From: an uncultured Mycolicibacterium sp. | Lineage (GTDB): Bacteria > Actinomycetota > Actinomycetes > Mycobacteriales > Mycobacteriaceae | Direction: 5' to 3' | Length of the DNA: 35,050 nucleotides | Assembly: GCA_945957405.1 (NCBI GenBank) | Contig: CAMFLL010000034.1 | Coordinates: 1-35,050, forward strand | In this document: piece by piece, positions 6,944 to 15,253 of the stretch | Layout of the letters: every line of letters starts with the position of its first letter | Numbering within the stretch: the first letter of the stretch is position 1 | The notes under the pieces: model-generated | The model's input: the letters and a program-made list of their open reading frames with translations, nothing else | Databases searched by the model: none | What the model was told of the DNA's origin: nothing | Program-made: the position numbers and the translations under genes

Positions 6944-7935
6944 GACGAGAAGCAGGCGTCCTGCTGGCCGGCCGGAATCTTGGCGTTCTGCGTCGAAAAC
7001 TGGCTTGACACACCGGTGTCCGTGACCGTGACGCTGTCGGCGTGAATACCCATCGGGTAGTTCTTCGTCAGCTGTCCGGTGAACACGTCGAGTGCCGGTT
7101 GCACGGTCTCACGCGGCAACGTGAAGCCAAGGCCGCTGACGCTGAGCACCTGAAGCGACAGACCGTTGTCCACCACCTCGGGTTTGGCGGTCACGCTGCC
7201 CAGCGGGCCCTGCAGTTCGATGGTGCCGTCGGACGGGCGCGTCGCGACGCTGGACACGATGCCGCCGAACAGCGGGATAGCGTCCTGCACAGTCTGTTTG
7301 ATGCCGTCGGAGGTCCAGTCGATCTTGGCCACCAGTGATCCGACGGTGCCGCCGGAGTCGCCGGTGTCCTGCAGGCGGACATCCTTGATGTCGAGGTCGA
7401 CCTTCATTCCCTTGGCCTCGCGGATCTGATTACCCGCGGTCTGGATGTGGATGTTGGTGTAGTGACCCGTGACGTGCTGCCACAGGAACGGCGGCACCAC
7501 GCCGAACGACGCGCTGGCTTCGTCCTGCACGACACACGACACGACCTTCGCGACGATCTCGTTGGCGCGGTGGCGGGCATACAGCTCGCCGCCGATCACA
7601 CCGGCGACCACCAGCGCGACGACGATGACGAGGATCAGCACCAGCGACAGCGGGTCCTTGAAGAACCGGCGCGGCCGGCCATCCTCCGGTGGCGCCGGTG
7701 GCATCGGCTGCTGGGGCATCGCGGCGTTGGTCGGCGCATCCATCGGGCTGCCCGCCTGCCGCGGTATGTACGCGGTCGCCGGTTCGCCCTGGGTGTGGAT
7801 CCGCTGCGTGGGCTGGGCGGAGTCGTGCTGCGTGGGCTGGGGCGGACCGGGGTACGGCTGGGCGGGTTGGCGGCGGATGTTCTCGGTGGGCCTGGCCCAA
7901 TCCGACGGGTCGCCCCCCTGCGGCGGATTCGTCAC
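6937..7935 (-). CDS. DUF2993-type membrane-anchored protein (Rv0479c-like)
   Basis: A 332-residue envelope protein. The first 90 residues are Pro/Gln-rich and disordered (cytoplasmic), then comes one transmembrane helix at about 95-117 (LVLILVIVVALVVAGVIGG). The extracytoplasmic domain follows, with the pattern of the DUF2993 (LmeA-like) family: repeated amphipathic strands and TSDGIKQTVQDAIPLFGG. LmeA-type proteins take part in cell-envelope glycolipid maturation, but no specific role can be assigned. The GTG start overlaps the stop of the upstream nitrilase gene as GTGA (7932-7935), indicating translational coupling. Confidence 0.87.
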   Translation of the reverse strand: MTNPPQGGDPSDWARPTENIRRQPAQPYPGPPQPTQHDSAQPTQRIHTQGEPATAYIPRQAGSPMDAPTNAAMPQQPMPPAPPEDGRPRRFFKDPLSLVLILVIVVALVVAGVIGGELYARHRANEIVAKVVSCVVQDEASASFGVVPPFLWQHVTGHYTNIHIQTAGNQIREAKGMKVDLDIKDVRLQDTGDSGGTVGSLVAKIDWTSDGIKQTVQDAIPLFGGIVSSVATRPSDGTIELQGPLGSVTAKPEVVDNGLSLQVLSVSGLGFTLPRETVQPALDVFTGQLTKNYPMGIHADSVTVTDTGVSSQFSTQNAKIPAGQQDACFSSL

Positions 7936-8747
7936 CCGCGCGATTCTGCCTTATCGACTTGAGCGAACTCTGAGCGGTTACGCAGCACGGCGAGTGTCTC
8001 CCTGGCTTTGCCGACCTGATCGGTGTCGATATCGCAGACAAGTAGCTGCGGGTCGTCTCCCGCGGAGGCCACGATCTGTCCATACGGACCGGCCACCACA
8101 CTGCCGCCGACGCCGGTGGGGCCGGTGGCCGCGATCTCGTCGCCGGGATAGGCCTGATCGACGGCGGCGATGAACCCGGCGGTGTCGAGCGCCCTGGCCC
8201 TGGCCAGCAGAGTCCACTGGTCGAGCTTGCCGGGACCCGAACCCCACGAGGCGTGGACCGTGATGAGTTGGGCGCCCTGGTTGGCCAGATTGACGTACAA
8301 CTCGGGGAAGCGGATGTCGTAGCAGGTGGTCAGGCCCACCGTGACGTCGTCGACGGTGATGGTCACCGGTTCGTGGCCCGGCGCCACGGTGCGCGACTCG
8401 AGGAAGCCGAATGCGTCGTACAGATGGATCTTGTCGTAGTAGGTGTCGACGCCGGGGCCCGCGGCCACCAGTGTGTTGGTGACGCGGCCGTCGGCGGACG
8501 GGCAGAACATCCCGGCCACCACGGTGATCCCGGTCTGCGACGCCACCAGTCGGATCCCGTCGGCCCAGGGGCCGTCGAGGGGTTCGGCGATATCCCGCAG
8601 TGAGGAACCGAACCGGCACATCGCGGCCTCGGGGAACACAGCCAGACGGGCGCCGTCGTCGGCGGCGCGGCGCGTGTGCTCCTCGATCATCGTGAGGTTC
8701 TCGGAGGGGTCCGGGGTGCTCAACATCTGGCCGAGGGCGATCCGCAT
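7932..8747 (-). CDS. Carbon-nitrogen hydrolase, nitrilase superfamily (Rv0480c-like)
   Basis: Predicted cytosolic amidase that hydrolyses a small amide; the exact substrate is unknown. The 271-residue protein has the full Glu-Lys-Cys triad: E40 (VFPEAAM), K106 (YYDKIHLYD) and C142 (TTCYDIRFPEL). The FLESRTVAPGHEPV segment and the RFPELY motif resemble the Nit1/omega-amidase-like branch (deaminated glutathione amidase type). The ATG at 8747 has TACGCT 7 nt upstream, compatible with a leaderless transcript, though GGAAG also precedes it. It is coupled to the DUF2993 gene downstream and divergent from the TctC-like gene. Confidence 0.92.
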   Translation of the reverse strand: MRIALGQMLSTPDPSENLTMIEEHTRRAADDGARLAVFPEAAMCRFGSSLRDIAEPLDGPWADGIRLVASQTGITVVAGMFCPSADGRVTNTLVAAGPGVDTYYDKIHLYDAFGFLESRTVAPGHEPVTITVDDVTVGLTTCYDIRFPELYVNLANQGAQLITVHASWGSGPGKLDQWTLLARARALDTAGFIAAVDQAYPGDEIAATGPTGVGGSVVAGPYGQIVASAGDDPQLLVCDIDTDQVGKARETLAVLRNRSEFAQVDKAESRG

Positions 8748-8790
8748 GGCTTCCAGCGTAAGCGGCCGGGCAATGGGCAGCCGAATTCAC

Positions 8791-8814
8791 AAATACAATT
8801 GGATACATTAGTAT
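8791..8814. promoter_or_regulatory. AT-rich island with ATAC-N4-GTAT repeat upstream of the TctC-like gene
   Basis: Most of 8784-8814 is A or T in a GC-rich genome. It contains ATAC ATTA GTAT (8803-8814) and a partial second copy, ATACAATTGGATAC (8793-8806). It sits between the divergent nitrilase and TctC-like genes. It is likely a promoter with an operator, but which factor binds is not visible. Confidence 0.5.
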
Positions 8815-8852
8815 GGCGAACCAGGGTGGATCCGACAAGGAAAGAAGGTCAC

Positions 8853-10007
8853 GTGCGGACACGAAGGGCCCTGCAAATTCTGGGCGCCGTCCTCGCCACT
8901 GCGGCGGTCGCGCTCACCGGCTGCAGTGCCGCAGGCGAGTCTACGTCGGCGGCGCCGGGCGAATTCGACGCGGCAAGCTACTTCAAAGGTAGGAACATCC
9001 GCGTCATCGTGTCGCACAGCGCCGGAGGCGGAACCGACCTCGCGGCCCGTGACTTCGCGGCCAGCCTGGGCAGCCTGCTGCCTGGTAACCCACGCGTCTC
9101 GGTCACCAACGACTCCGGCATGGGAGGTATCAACAACGCCTACAGCGCACCGGAGAAAGATCTGGTGATCGGCGTGACATCGCTGGGCGCCAACCTGTTC
9201 CAGCCGCTGCTCGACCCCGCAAACACCTACGACCCCAAGGGCGTCAAGGTGATCGCCGCCGTCACCCCGGAACCGCGCGGCGCGCTGGTGGCAGGCGAGT
9301 TCGCCAAGACGTATCCCAAGCTCACGGACGCGACTGGAAAGACCGGCGCGCCAGTGCGTTTTGCAGCCGTCGTCGGCGGTCCCGCCGACGTCATCAGTGA
9401 GGCGTTCATCGCACCGTGGGTGTGCGAACAGCTGAGCCTGCCGTGCACGATGGTGGCGGTCGCGGGCGACAGCAGCTCCGACACCGAACTGATGCTGCAG
9501 CGCGGCGAGATCAACTCCAATTTCACCGCGATCGGCGCGATTTCGCGCTCGCACAACCAGATCCTGACCGATCACTCCGGCTATGTCGCATTCAGCTACG
9601 AGGACCAGGACACCAAGATCAGTTATCCCGACGGCGTCACGCCCGCACCGAAACTGGTCGACATCCTGCCGCAGTCGTCGCTCGACCAGTGGAAGCTCAT
9701 CCAGCCTCTGGTGACCGGCGGTGGGTTGGGCAAGACCTTCTGGATGGGACCGTCGGCACGGCCGGAGGTGGTCGATGCGATGCGTAAGGCGTGGACCGAC
9801 TTCACCGCCGACAAGGACCTCTACGAGAAGTTCGACAAGATCCAGACCGGTGCGGTGGCTCCGGGTGCGATCACGTTCACGTCGGCCCCGATTCAGGGCG
9901 CCGATGCCCAGAAACTCTATGACGCATCGACCGACACCTTCATGTCCAACAAGGACACCTACGCCACGTTGCAGAGCCAGCTCTACGACAAGTACTGGAA
10001 GTCCTGA
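8853..10007 (+). CDS. TctC-like substrate-binding lipoprotein (orphan)
   Basis: A 384-residue lipoprotein. The signal peptide runs from MRTRRALQ through a hydrophobic core to the lipobox LTGC (Cys about residue 22). The mature domain opens with NIRVIVSHSAGGGTDLAARDFA, the ligand-loop signature of the tripartite tricarboxylate transporter (TctC/Bug) family, and continues with VTNDSGMGGINNAY. Such proteins bind carboxylates outside the membrane and pass them to TctA/TctB. No tctA or tctB is present in this window, so the partner is elsewhere or the protein is a sensor. The GTG at 8853 follows a GAAGG site and gives the proper signal peptide. It has no counterpart in the recalled M. tuberculosis order. 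It overlaps the end of the convergent methyltransferase-like gene by 25 bp. Confidence 0.88.
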   Translation: MRTRRALQILGAVLATAAVALTGCSAAGESTSAAPGEFDAASYFKGRNIRVIVSHSAGGGTDLAARDFAASLGSLLPGNPRVSVTNDSGMGGINNAYSAPEKDLVIGVTSLGANLFQPLLDPANTYDPKGVKVIAAVTPEPRGALVAGEFAKTYPKLTDATGKTGAPVRFAAVVGGPADVISEAFIAPWVCEQLSLPCTMVAVAGDSSSDTELMLQRGEINSNFTAIGAISRSHNQILTDHSGYVAFSYEDQDTKISYPDGVTPAPKLVDILPQSSLDQWKLIQPLVTGGGLGKTFWMGPSARPEVVDAMRKAWTDFTADKDLYEKFDKIQTGAVAPGAITFTSAPIQGADAQKLYDASTDTFMSNKDTYATLQSQLYDKYWKS

Positions 10008-10789
10008 CCGGCGGGGGCCACAACCTCCCACGGGACCGTCAGCACGGCGTCGCGCAGGCGGCGCCGTTGCGGCTCGATCGGCAGCCCCTCGCCGCGCAGA
10101 GCGGTGAGCATCGCGCGCCATCGTGCGCGCGGGCCGAACACGCCGTGCCCCGCGGCGGCCGCCCATGCGCGGTCGGCCGCCGCGAGCAGCGTGTGGATCG
10201 GCTGACCCGGAACATTGTGGTGGATCAGCACTTTGGGTAGCCGCTCGGCGAGATCGGAGGGTCGGTCGATTCGCAGCGGGTCGCACGCCAGGGTCAGGCT
10301 CAGCGGGCCGGTGCGGTCCAGCAGCACCCAGCAGCAGCGCCGGCCCAGCTCATCACAGGTGCCGTCGAGGATCAGCCCGCCGGGAGCCAGCGCGCCCTGC
10401 ATCACTGACCAGGCCCCGGGAACCTCGTCGGCCGGATACTGGCGCAGCACGTTGAACGCCCGCACCAGCACGGGTCGAAGACCGGCGAGTTCGAAACCGC
10501 CCAAAGCGAATTCGACACCGGGAACGGGGGCGGCGCGCGCCACTTCCACGCGGTGCGGATCGATCTCCAAACCCGTTACGCGGATGTCGGCCCTGACCGC
10601 GCGCAGCCGTGTCGCCAGTTCCAGTGTGGTGACGGGCAGCGCGCCAAAGCCCAGGTCCACCACCAGGGGGTCGGCGGCTGACAGCAGCGTCGCGCGCACC
10701 CGCGGTGCATGCACCAGCCACCGGTCGGCGCGCCGGAGGCGGTTGTAGCCGGTGGTCCCACGGGTCGGCTGCCCGATCGGTCGCGGCAT
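9983..10789 (-). CDS. Class I SAM-dependent methyltransferase-like protein
   Basis: A 268-residue protein with a Rossmann-type SAM site: PLVVDLGFGALPVTTLELA (motif I, residues about 42-60) and TGLEIDPHRVEVAR (motif II acidic residue). Further motif spacing is plausible (MQGALAPGGLILDGT). The Gly-rich loop is DLGFGA, close to the canonical DxGxGxG. The substrate is unknown. It begins 9 bp after the stop of the DUF2505 gene upstream, so three reverse-strand genes likely form one operon. Its 3' end overlaps the TctC-like gene tail-to-tail. Confidence 0.8.
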   Translation of the reverse strand: MPRPIGQPTRGTTGYNRLRRADRWLVHAPRVRATLLSAADPLVVDLGFGALPVTTLELATRLRAVRADIRVTGLEIDPHRVEVARAAPVPGVEFALGGFELAGLRPVLVRAFNVLRQYPADEVPGAWSVMQGALAPGGLILDGTCDELGRRCCWVLLDRTGPLSLTLACDPLRIDRPSDLAERLPKVLIHHNVPGQPIHTLLAAADRAWAAAAGHGVFGPRARWRAMLTALRGEGLPIEPQRRRLRDAVLTVPWEVVAPAGQDFQYLS

Positions 10790-10798
10790 GCGAAAACC

Positions 10799-11314
10799 TC
10801 AGTGGCGCCTGGAGACCCAGTCGGCCATGAAGGCGCCCTCACCGTCGAAGAGCATCGTGATGTTCGACAGGATCAGCTGTTCGAGCGTGCCGCCGACCAA
10901 CGGGATGTGCACCTTGCACACGCTGGCCAGGCGCAACTGGCTGCCGGTGGCGGTGTCACTCAGGAAGTACCGACCGCCGAAATGACCTGGGCCCCCTGGC
11001 ACGGTCGCGCGGTAACTGCCCTGGGCCGTCGCGGTGTCCTGATCGAACGGCTCGAATCGCTGTTGGCGGGTGATCACCATGTCCACCGGCATCACGGCGC
11101 GGGCGATCGGCGGCAGTTCGGAACGCGGCAGCATCTGTTTGAACGTGATGTCGGTACCGGACTCGTCACTGTGGAACTCGGTGATCTCCGATTGCCGGGT
11201 CACCCAGCCGTAGGCGCCCATCAGCGCATCCCAGAACCGGCGGCTGGTGAGGTCCTGGTAGATCTTCTCGGCCGGCGCATCGAAGGTGACGGTGTAGTCC
11301 ATCCGCCGGGTCAT
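10799..11314 (-). CDS. DUF2505-like protein, second of a tandem pair
   Basis: A 171-residue protein beginning MTRRMDYTVTFDAPAEKIYQ, with the overall pattern of a START/SRPBCC-type ligand-binding fold: N-terminal strand, VCKVHIPLVGGTLEQLI near the C-terminus. The ATG at 11314 overlaps the TGA of the upstream paralogue (ATGA, 11314-11311), which fixes the start and implies coupled translation. The C-terminal IPLVGG-x-LE/VE-x-x-I motif is shared with the neighbour, so the two arose by duplication. The function is unknown. Confidence 0.85.
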   Translation of the reverse strand: MTRRMDYTVTFDAPAEKIYQDLTSRRFWDALMGAYGWVTRQSEITEFHSDESGTDITFKQMLPRSELPPIARAVMPVDMVITRQQRFEPFDQDTATAQGSYRATVPGGPGHFGGRYFLSDTATGSQLRLASVCKVHIPLVGGTLEQLILSNITMLFDGEGAFMADWVSRRH

Positions 11315-11835
11315 GAGTGGTGCTTGATCCAATCGGTGGTGAAACGCTGCTCGGCGATCAGCAGTTCGACCAACTGGCTGCCGATGAAGCTCTCGACCTT
11401 GCCGCCGATCAAGGGGATCCGGACCTCGACGGTGGCTTTCAGGGTGAGCTTCGACCCCGTATTGGTCTCGGCGGTGCGTAATTGGGCGTCGCCGGTGACC
11501 GTCACCGGTGCGCCCGGGATGTCGGCATCGATGTCGGCCGTGGACCGCGCGCCCGCCCCGTCGCCGGTGACCGGGCTCCACACCTCTTTACGGACGATGT
11601 GCAGATCACCCCTGTGCAGTTGCGTCACGACGCCGGGCAACCGGTCACTGCGCAGTATCTGTGTGGTCGCCACCGTGATCCGGCCGTCGTTGCCGACTTC
11701 CAGGGCGTCCAGCGTCGCGTCGTCGGCGCCGGAGTCGGCCAGCCGGGTATGCCAGTACTGCTCGTCGGCGAACGCCGAGTGGACCTGCGCGACGGTGGCT
11801 CCGTAGTCGGTCGCCAAGTCGAATGAACGCGGCAT
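11311..11835 (-). CDS. DUF2505 protein (Rv0481c-like), first of a tandem pair
   Basis: A 174-residue protein (same length as recalled for Rv0481c) of the DUF2505 family, with MPRSFDLATDYGATVAQVHSAF at the start and the conserved VRIPLIGGKVESFIGSQLVEL near the end, given here in shortened motifs. A SRPBCC-like lipid- or ligand-binding fold is suggested by pattern, not proven. The ATG at 11835 is supported by TAGCGT (11849-11844) 8 nt upstream, a leaderless arrangement. A longer frame from 11862 exists but adds nine unconvincing residues. It is divergent from murB and leads a probable three-gene operon. Confidence 0.88.
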   Translation of the reverse strand: MPRSFDLATDYGATVAQVHSAFADEQYWHTRLADSGADDATLDALEVGNDGRITVATTQILRSDRLPGVVTQLHRGDLHIVRKEVWSPVTGDGAGARSTADIDADIPGAPVTVTGDAQLRTAETNTGSKLTLKATVEVRIPLIGGKVESFIGSQLVELLIAEQRFTTDWIKHHS

Positions 11836-11933
11836 AGCTGGCAACGCTACCGCTCTGCGCACACCTGCTGTGTCATCGCCACTGGTCGTCCCGGGTACGG
11901 GTCGGCGACGCCGGCGCGCTACCGTTACCGCCC

Positions 11934-13007
11934 GTGGCCGGTTCGCTGTTCGCCGGCGCGGCGGTTGCCGAGCAGGTGCCGTTGGCGCCCATGACCACCC
12001 TGAGGGTGGGTCCGGTGGCTCGCCGGGTCATCACCTGCACGACCACCGAACAGATCATCGCCACGTTGCGCGAATTGCGCGACGACCGGCCGCTCGTCCT
12101 GGCCGGTGGCTCCAACGTGGTGATCGCCGACGACCTCACCGACCTGACCGTGGTTCACCTGGCGACCACCGGAGTGACGATCGACGGGAGCCGGCTGCGC
12201 GCCGAGGCGGGCGCGGTCTGGGATGACGTTGTCGCCACCGCCGTCAAGGCGAATCTCGGTGGACTGGAATGCCTTTCGGGTATCCCTGGGTCGGCGGGTG
12301 CGACGCCGGTGCAGAACGTCGGGGCCTACGGTGCCGAGGTGGCCGACACCATCAGCCGGGTCCGGCTGCTCGACCGGGTCACCGGGAACGTGGACTGGGT
12401 TGGGCCCGAGGCGCTGCGGTTCGGCTACCGCACCAGCACCCTCAAACACTCGCCGCAGGGCGCCGCGCTCACGGTGCTCGAGGTGGAGTTCGCCCTCGAC
12501 GACGCCGGGCGCAGCGCACCGCTGCGCTACGGCGAACTGGCGACGATGCTGGGCGCTGCCGCGGGTGAGCGCGTCGACCCGCTGCGTGTGCGCGAGGCCG
12601 TACTCAGGCTGCGGCGGGGCAAGGGCATGGTGCTCGACGACGCCGACCACGACACCTGGAGTGTGGGTTCGTTTTTCACCAACCCCGTGGTCAGCCGTGC
12701 CCGGTTCGACGACCTGGCCGCCGGTGTCGACGGCCCGGTGCCCAACTATCCCGCCGGCCATCCCAATCGCGACGACGTCAAACTGGCCGCGGGCTGGCTT
12801 GTCGAGCGGGCCGGATTCGGCAAAGGTTTCCCCGGCACGGCTGCACCGGCGCGGTTGTCCACCAAGCATGCGCTGGCGCTGACCAACCGGGGCGGGGCTG
12901 CCAGCGCCGATGTGCTGGCGCTGGCACGCACCGTGCGCGACGGCGTCGAAGCCCATTTCGGCATCCGTCTGGAACCCGAACCCGTGCTGGTCGGAGCTGT
13001 GATCTGA
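11934..13007 (+). CDS. murB: UDP-N-acetylenolpyruvoylglucosamine reductase
   Basis: FAD/NADPH enzyme completing UDP-N-acetylmuramic acid synthesis in the cytosol, an essential peptidoglycan step. The 357-residue protein has the [14 protein letters not shown] start region, the FAD-binding [12 protein letters not shown] and [20 protein letters not shown] motifs, YRTSTLK, the active-site [11 protein letters not shown] with its catalytic Ser (residue about 244), and the C-terminal [12 protein letters not shown]. The GTG at 11934 follows TACCGT (11920-11925) by 8 nt, consistent with a leaderless transcript. It is followed after 47 bp by the L,D-transpeptidase gene, a second cell-wall gene. Confidence 0.97.
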   Translation: MAGSLFAGAAVAEQVPLAPMTTLRVGPVARRVITCTTTEQIIATLRELRDDRPLVLAGGSNVVIADDLTDLTVVHLATTGVTIDGSRLRAEAGAVWDDVVATAVKANLGGLECLSGIPGSAGATPVQNVGAYGAEVADTISRVRLLDRVTGNVDWVGPEALRFGYRTSTLKHSPQGAALTVLEVEFALDDAGRSAPLRYGELATMLGAAAGERVDPLRVREAVLRLRRGKGMVLDDADHDTWSVGSFFTNPVVSRARFDDLAAGVDGPVPNYPAGHPNRDDVKLAAGWLVERAGFGKGFPGTAAPARLSTKHALALTNRGGAASADVLALARTVRDGVEAHFGIRLEPEPVLVGAVI

Positions 13008-13054
13008 ACTGCACGATTTAGCCCCGTCGCCGCTGTTCCGTATCCTCGATCTAC

Positions 13055-14386
13055 GTGAGCCCCGCCCCTGACGCATCCGCGCCGCCGCCGCTGAACCGGC
13101 GCCGGGCGCTCGGCGCGCTCGCTCTGGGCATCGCCGCGCCGGGTGCACTGGCCGCATGCTTCGGCGATTCGGGCAAAGCTGGTAAGACCGAATCGGCCCC
13201 CGCAGCGCCGTCGGTGACCTACACGCCGCGCGCGGCCGCCACCGACGTGGTGCCGACGGCACCGGTGAAGGTCGAGGTCAAGGACGGCTGGATTCAGCAC
13301 ATCGTGTTGACCAACCCCGACGGTAAAGCTGTCGCGGGTGTCCTCAACCCCGATCGCACGGGTTTCGACATCACCGAGCCGCTGGGCTACGGCGTGGTCT
13401 ACACGTGGGCCGGGTCGGTGGTCGGCGGTGACGGCAAGACCATCGGGTTGGCCGGCGACTTCACCACCATCGAACCGGCCGAAACCGTCAACGGCCAGTT
13501 CCAGCTGGCCGACGGTCAGACCGTCGGTGTCGCGGCGCCCGTCATCCTGCAGTTCGACAAGTCCGTCGACGACAAAGACCGGGCCGCCATCGAGAAGGCG
13601 CTCGTCGTCACCACCACCCCGCAGGTCGAGGGCAGCTGGGCGTGGCTGCCCGACGAGGCGGCCGGCTCCCGTGTGCACTGGCGGACCAAGGACTACTACC
13701 CGCCGGGCACCACGGTGCACGTGCAGGCGAGCCTCTACGGCGTGCCGTTCGGTGACGGCGCTTACGGGGCGGCCGACTCGACGCTGGACTTCAGCATCGG
13801 GCGCCGCCAGGTGGTCAAGGCCGAGGCATCGAGTCACCGCATCCAGGTTGTCACCGACGACGGCGTCATCATGGATTTCCCGTGCAGCTACGGCGAGGGC
13901 GACGAGGACCGGAACGTCACCCGCAGTGGTGTGCACGTGGTCACCGAGAAGTACGAAGACTTCTACATGTCGAACCCGGCCGGTGGTTACACGAACGCCC
14001 ACGAGCGGTTCGCCGTGCGCATCTCGAACAACGGCGAATTCATCCACGCCAACCCGGCCAGTTCCGGGGCCCAGGGCAACACCAACGTCACCAACGGGTG
14101 CATCAACCTGTCGACCGACGACGCGCAGCAGTACTTCAACACCGCGATGTACGGCGACCCCGTCGAGGTGACCGGGACCCGGATCGACCTGTCCTATGCC
14201 GACGGGGACATCTGGGACTGGGCGGTCAGCTGGGACGAATGGACGTCGATGTCGGCGCTGAACGATGCCGCGTCGCCGGCGTCGCTGCCCAGCACCGCGC
14301 CGGCGACCCCCACCGACGCCCCGACGTTGTCGGGAACGCCGACGACGACGCCGGTCCCGCAGTCGACTACGTCGCCCGGCGGTTGA
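13055..14386 (+). CDS. lprQ: L,D-transpeptidase lipoprotein (LprQ/LdtMt5-like)
   Basis: Predicted to form 3-3 cross-links in peptidoglycan outside the membrane. The 443-residue protein has a signal peptide with NRRR before a hydrophobic core and a lipobox LAAC (lipidated C35). Immunoglobulin-like domains follow and the YkuD catalytic domain lies at about 265-375. The catalytic pair is H331 (GEFIHANP) and C349 (VTNGCINLS). The usual [ST]HGC is TNGC here. After the domain comes a Pro/Thr/Ser-rich tail of about 40 residues, a feature recalled for LdtMt5. GTG at 13055 follows TATCCT (13041-13046) by 8 nt, possibly leaderless. The 3' end overlaps the convergent SDR gene by 20 bp. Confidence 0.94.
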   Translation: MSPAPDASAPPPLNRRRALGALALGIAAPGALAACFGDSGKAGKTESAPAAPSVTYTPRAAATDVVPTAPVKVEVKDGWIQHIVLTNPDGKAVAGVLNPDRTGFDITEPLGYGVVYTWAGSVVGGDGKTIGLAGDFTTIEPAETVNGQFQLADGQTVGVAAPVILQFDKSVDDKDRAAIEKALVVTTTPQVEGSWAWLPDEAAGSRVHWRTKDYYPPGTTVHVQASLYGVPFGDGAYGAADSTLDFSIGRRQVVKAEASSHRIQVVTDDGVIMDFPCSYGEGDEDRNVTRSGVHVVTEKYEDFYMSNPAGGYTNAHERFAVRISNNGEFIHANPASSGAQGNTNVTNGCINLSTDDAQQYFNTAMYGDPVEVTGTRIDLSYADGDIWDWAVSWDEWTSMSALNDAASPASLPSTAPATPTDAPTLSGTPTTTPVPQSTTSPGG

Positions 14387-15125
14387 ACCGGCCGTTGGGA
14401 GCCTGATCGCGCGGCCGGATGACGATCTGATCCAGGTCGACGTGTGACGGTCGGGATGCGACGAATCCGATGACGTCGGCGACATCCTGCGCGACGAGCG
14501 GCGTGATGCCGTCATAGACGGCGTCGGCGCGATTCTCGTCACCGCCGAAACGGACCAGGGAGAACTCCGTCTCCACCGCGCCGGGAGCGATCTCGGTGAG
14601 CCGCACCGGTTTGCCCAGCAGTTCACCGCGCAGCGTGCGGTGCAGCGCGCCCTGCGCGTGCTTGGCCGCGGTATAGCCCGATCCGCCGTCGTAGGTCTCG
14701 AAGGCTGCGATCGACGTGATCGTGACGATCAGGCCGTCGCCGGATTCGACCAGCTTGGGTATCAGGGCGCGGCTGACGCGCAGCGTGCCCAGCACGTTGG
14801 TCTCCCACATCCAGCGCCAGTGCTCCAGATCGGCGTCGACCACCGGCTCGAGGCCCTTGGCGCCGCCGGCATTGTTCACCAGGATCGAAACCCGGCCGGG
14901 GATGCTGTCCAGCGTCTCGGCCAATGCCGCAACGGCACCGTCGTCTGTGACGTCGGCCACGATCGCGGTACCCCCGATCTCGTCGGCGAGGTTCTGGATC
15001 CGCTCGGCGCGCCGGGCCACCGCGACGACGTGAAAGCCAAGGGCCGCAAGTGTTTTCGCCGTTGCTTCGCCAATGCCGGAACTGGCGCCGGTGACCACCG
15101 CGATTCGATCGTGAGCCTGTGTCAT
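14367..15125 (-). CDS. Short-chain dehydrogenase/reductase (Rv0484c-like)
   Basis: A 252-residue classical SDR, NAD(P)-dependent oxidoreductase of unknown substrate. It has the cofactor motif TGASSGIG (residues 14-21), the NNAG motif (VNNAGGAKG), the catalytic Ser in TITSIAAF, and YTAAK (Tyr/Lys pair). Substrate specificity cannot be read from the sequence; the YdfG/serine-dehydrogenase-like type is possible. The ATG at 15125 lies 7 nt from TAGAGT (15138-15133) on the reverse strand, a leaderless arrangement. That promoter is back-to-back with the promoter of the poly-cysteine ORF. Confidence 0.92.
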   Translation of the reverse strand: MTQAHDRIAVVTGASSGIGEATAKTLAALGFHVVAVARRAERIQNLADEIGGTAIVADVTDDGAVAALAETLDSIPGRVSILVNNAGGAKGLEPVVDADLEHWRWMWETNVLGTLRVSRALIPKLVESGDGLIVTITSIAAFETYDGGSGYTAAKHAQGALHRTLRGELLGKPVRLTEIAPGAVETEFSLVRFGGDENRADAVYDGITPLVAQDVADVIGFVASRPSHVDLDQIVIRPRDQAPNGRFNRRAT

Positions 15126-15132
15126 CCGAACA

Positions 15133-15154
15133 ACTCTAATAAGCGTGCTAAATT
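15133..15154. promoter_or_regulatory. Back-to-back -10 elements for the SDR gene and the poly-cysteine ORF
   Basis: On the reverse strand TAGAGT (15138-15133) stands 7 nt before the SDR ATG. On the forward strand TAAATT (15149-15154) stands 6 nt before GTG 15161. Each -10 occupies the region expected for the other promoter's -10/-35 spacer or upstream contacts, so the two promoters would compete for polymerase. No clear -35 boxes are seen. Confidence 0.55.
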
Positions 15155-15160
15155 TCTCTC

Positions 15161-15253
15161 GTGGCTCGGCCTTCTCTGGGAATCGCGACTGACACGCACA
15201 CCGTCATGTGTGCCGTCCTGTCGTGTTGTTGTCCCGGCTTCCGCCGCGTCTGA
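15161..15253 (+). CDS. Leaderless 30-codon poly-cysteine short ORF, candidate Cys-responsive attenuator
   Basis: GTG at 15161 follows TAAATT (15149-15154) by exactly 6 nt, the layout of leaderless mycobacterial genes. The frame reads 30 codons to TGA 15251-15253. The C-terminal half is MCAVLSCCCPGFRRV, with three consecutive cysteine codons (15224-15232) and one more at 15209. All four are TGT, the rarer Cys codon in this GC-rich genome. It lies 66 bp upstream of the ROK regulator gene, which is followed by mshA (mycothiol). Poly-cysteine leaderless ORFs upstream of sulphur genes are described in mycobacteria as attenuators that sense cysteine through ribosome stalling. I infer the same role here; the peptide itself is probably not functional. 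Confidence 0.65.
   Translation: MARPSLGIATDTHTVMCAVLSCCCPGFRRV

Noticed and set aside
8808..10286. 492-codon reverse-strand frame
   Set aside because: It is antisense to the TctC-like lipoprotein gene, whose lipobox and ligand-loop motifs are convincing. No domain is seen in the reverse frame.
12746..14626. 626-codon reverse-strand frame
   Set aside because: It is antisense to murB and the L,D-transpeptidase gene, is Arg/Val/Gly-rich without a domain, and lacks a credible start. It is a codon-bias shadow.
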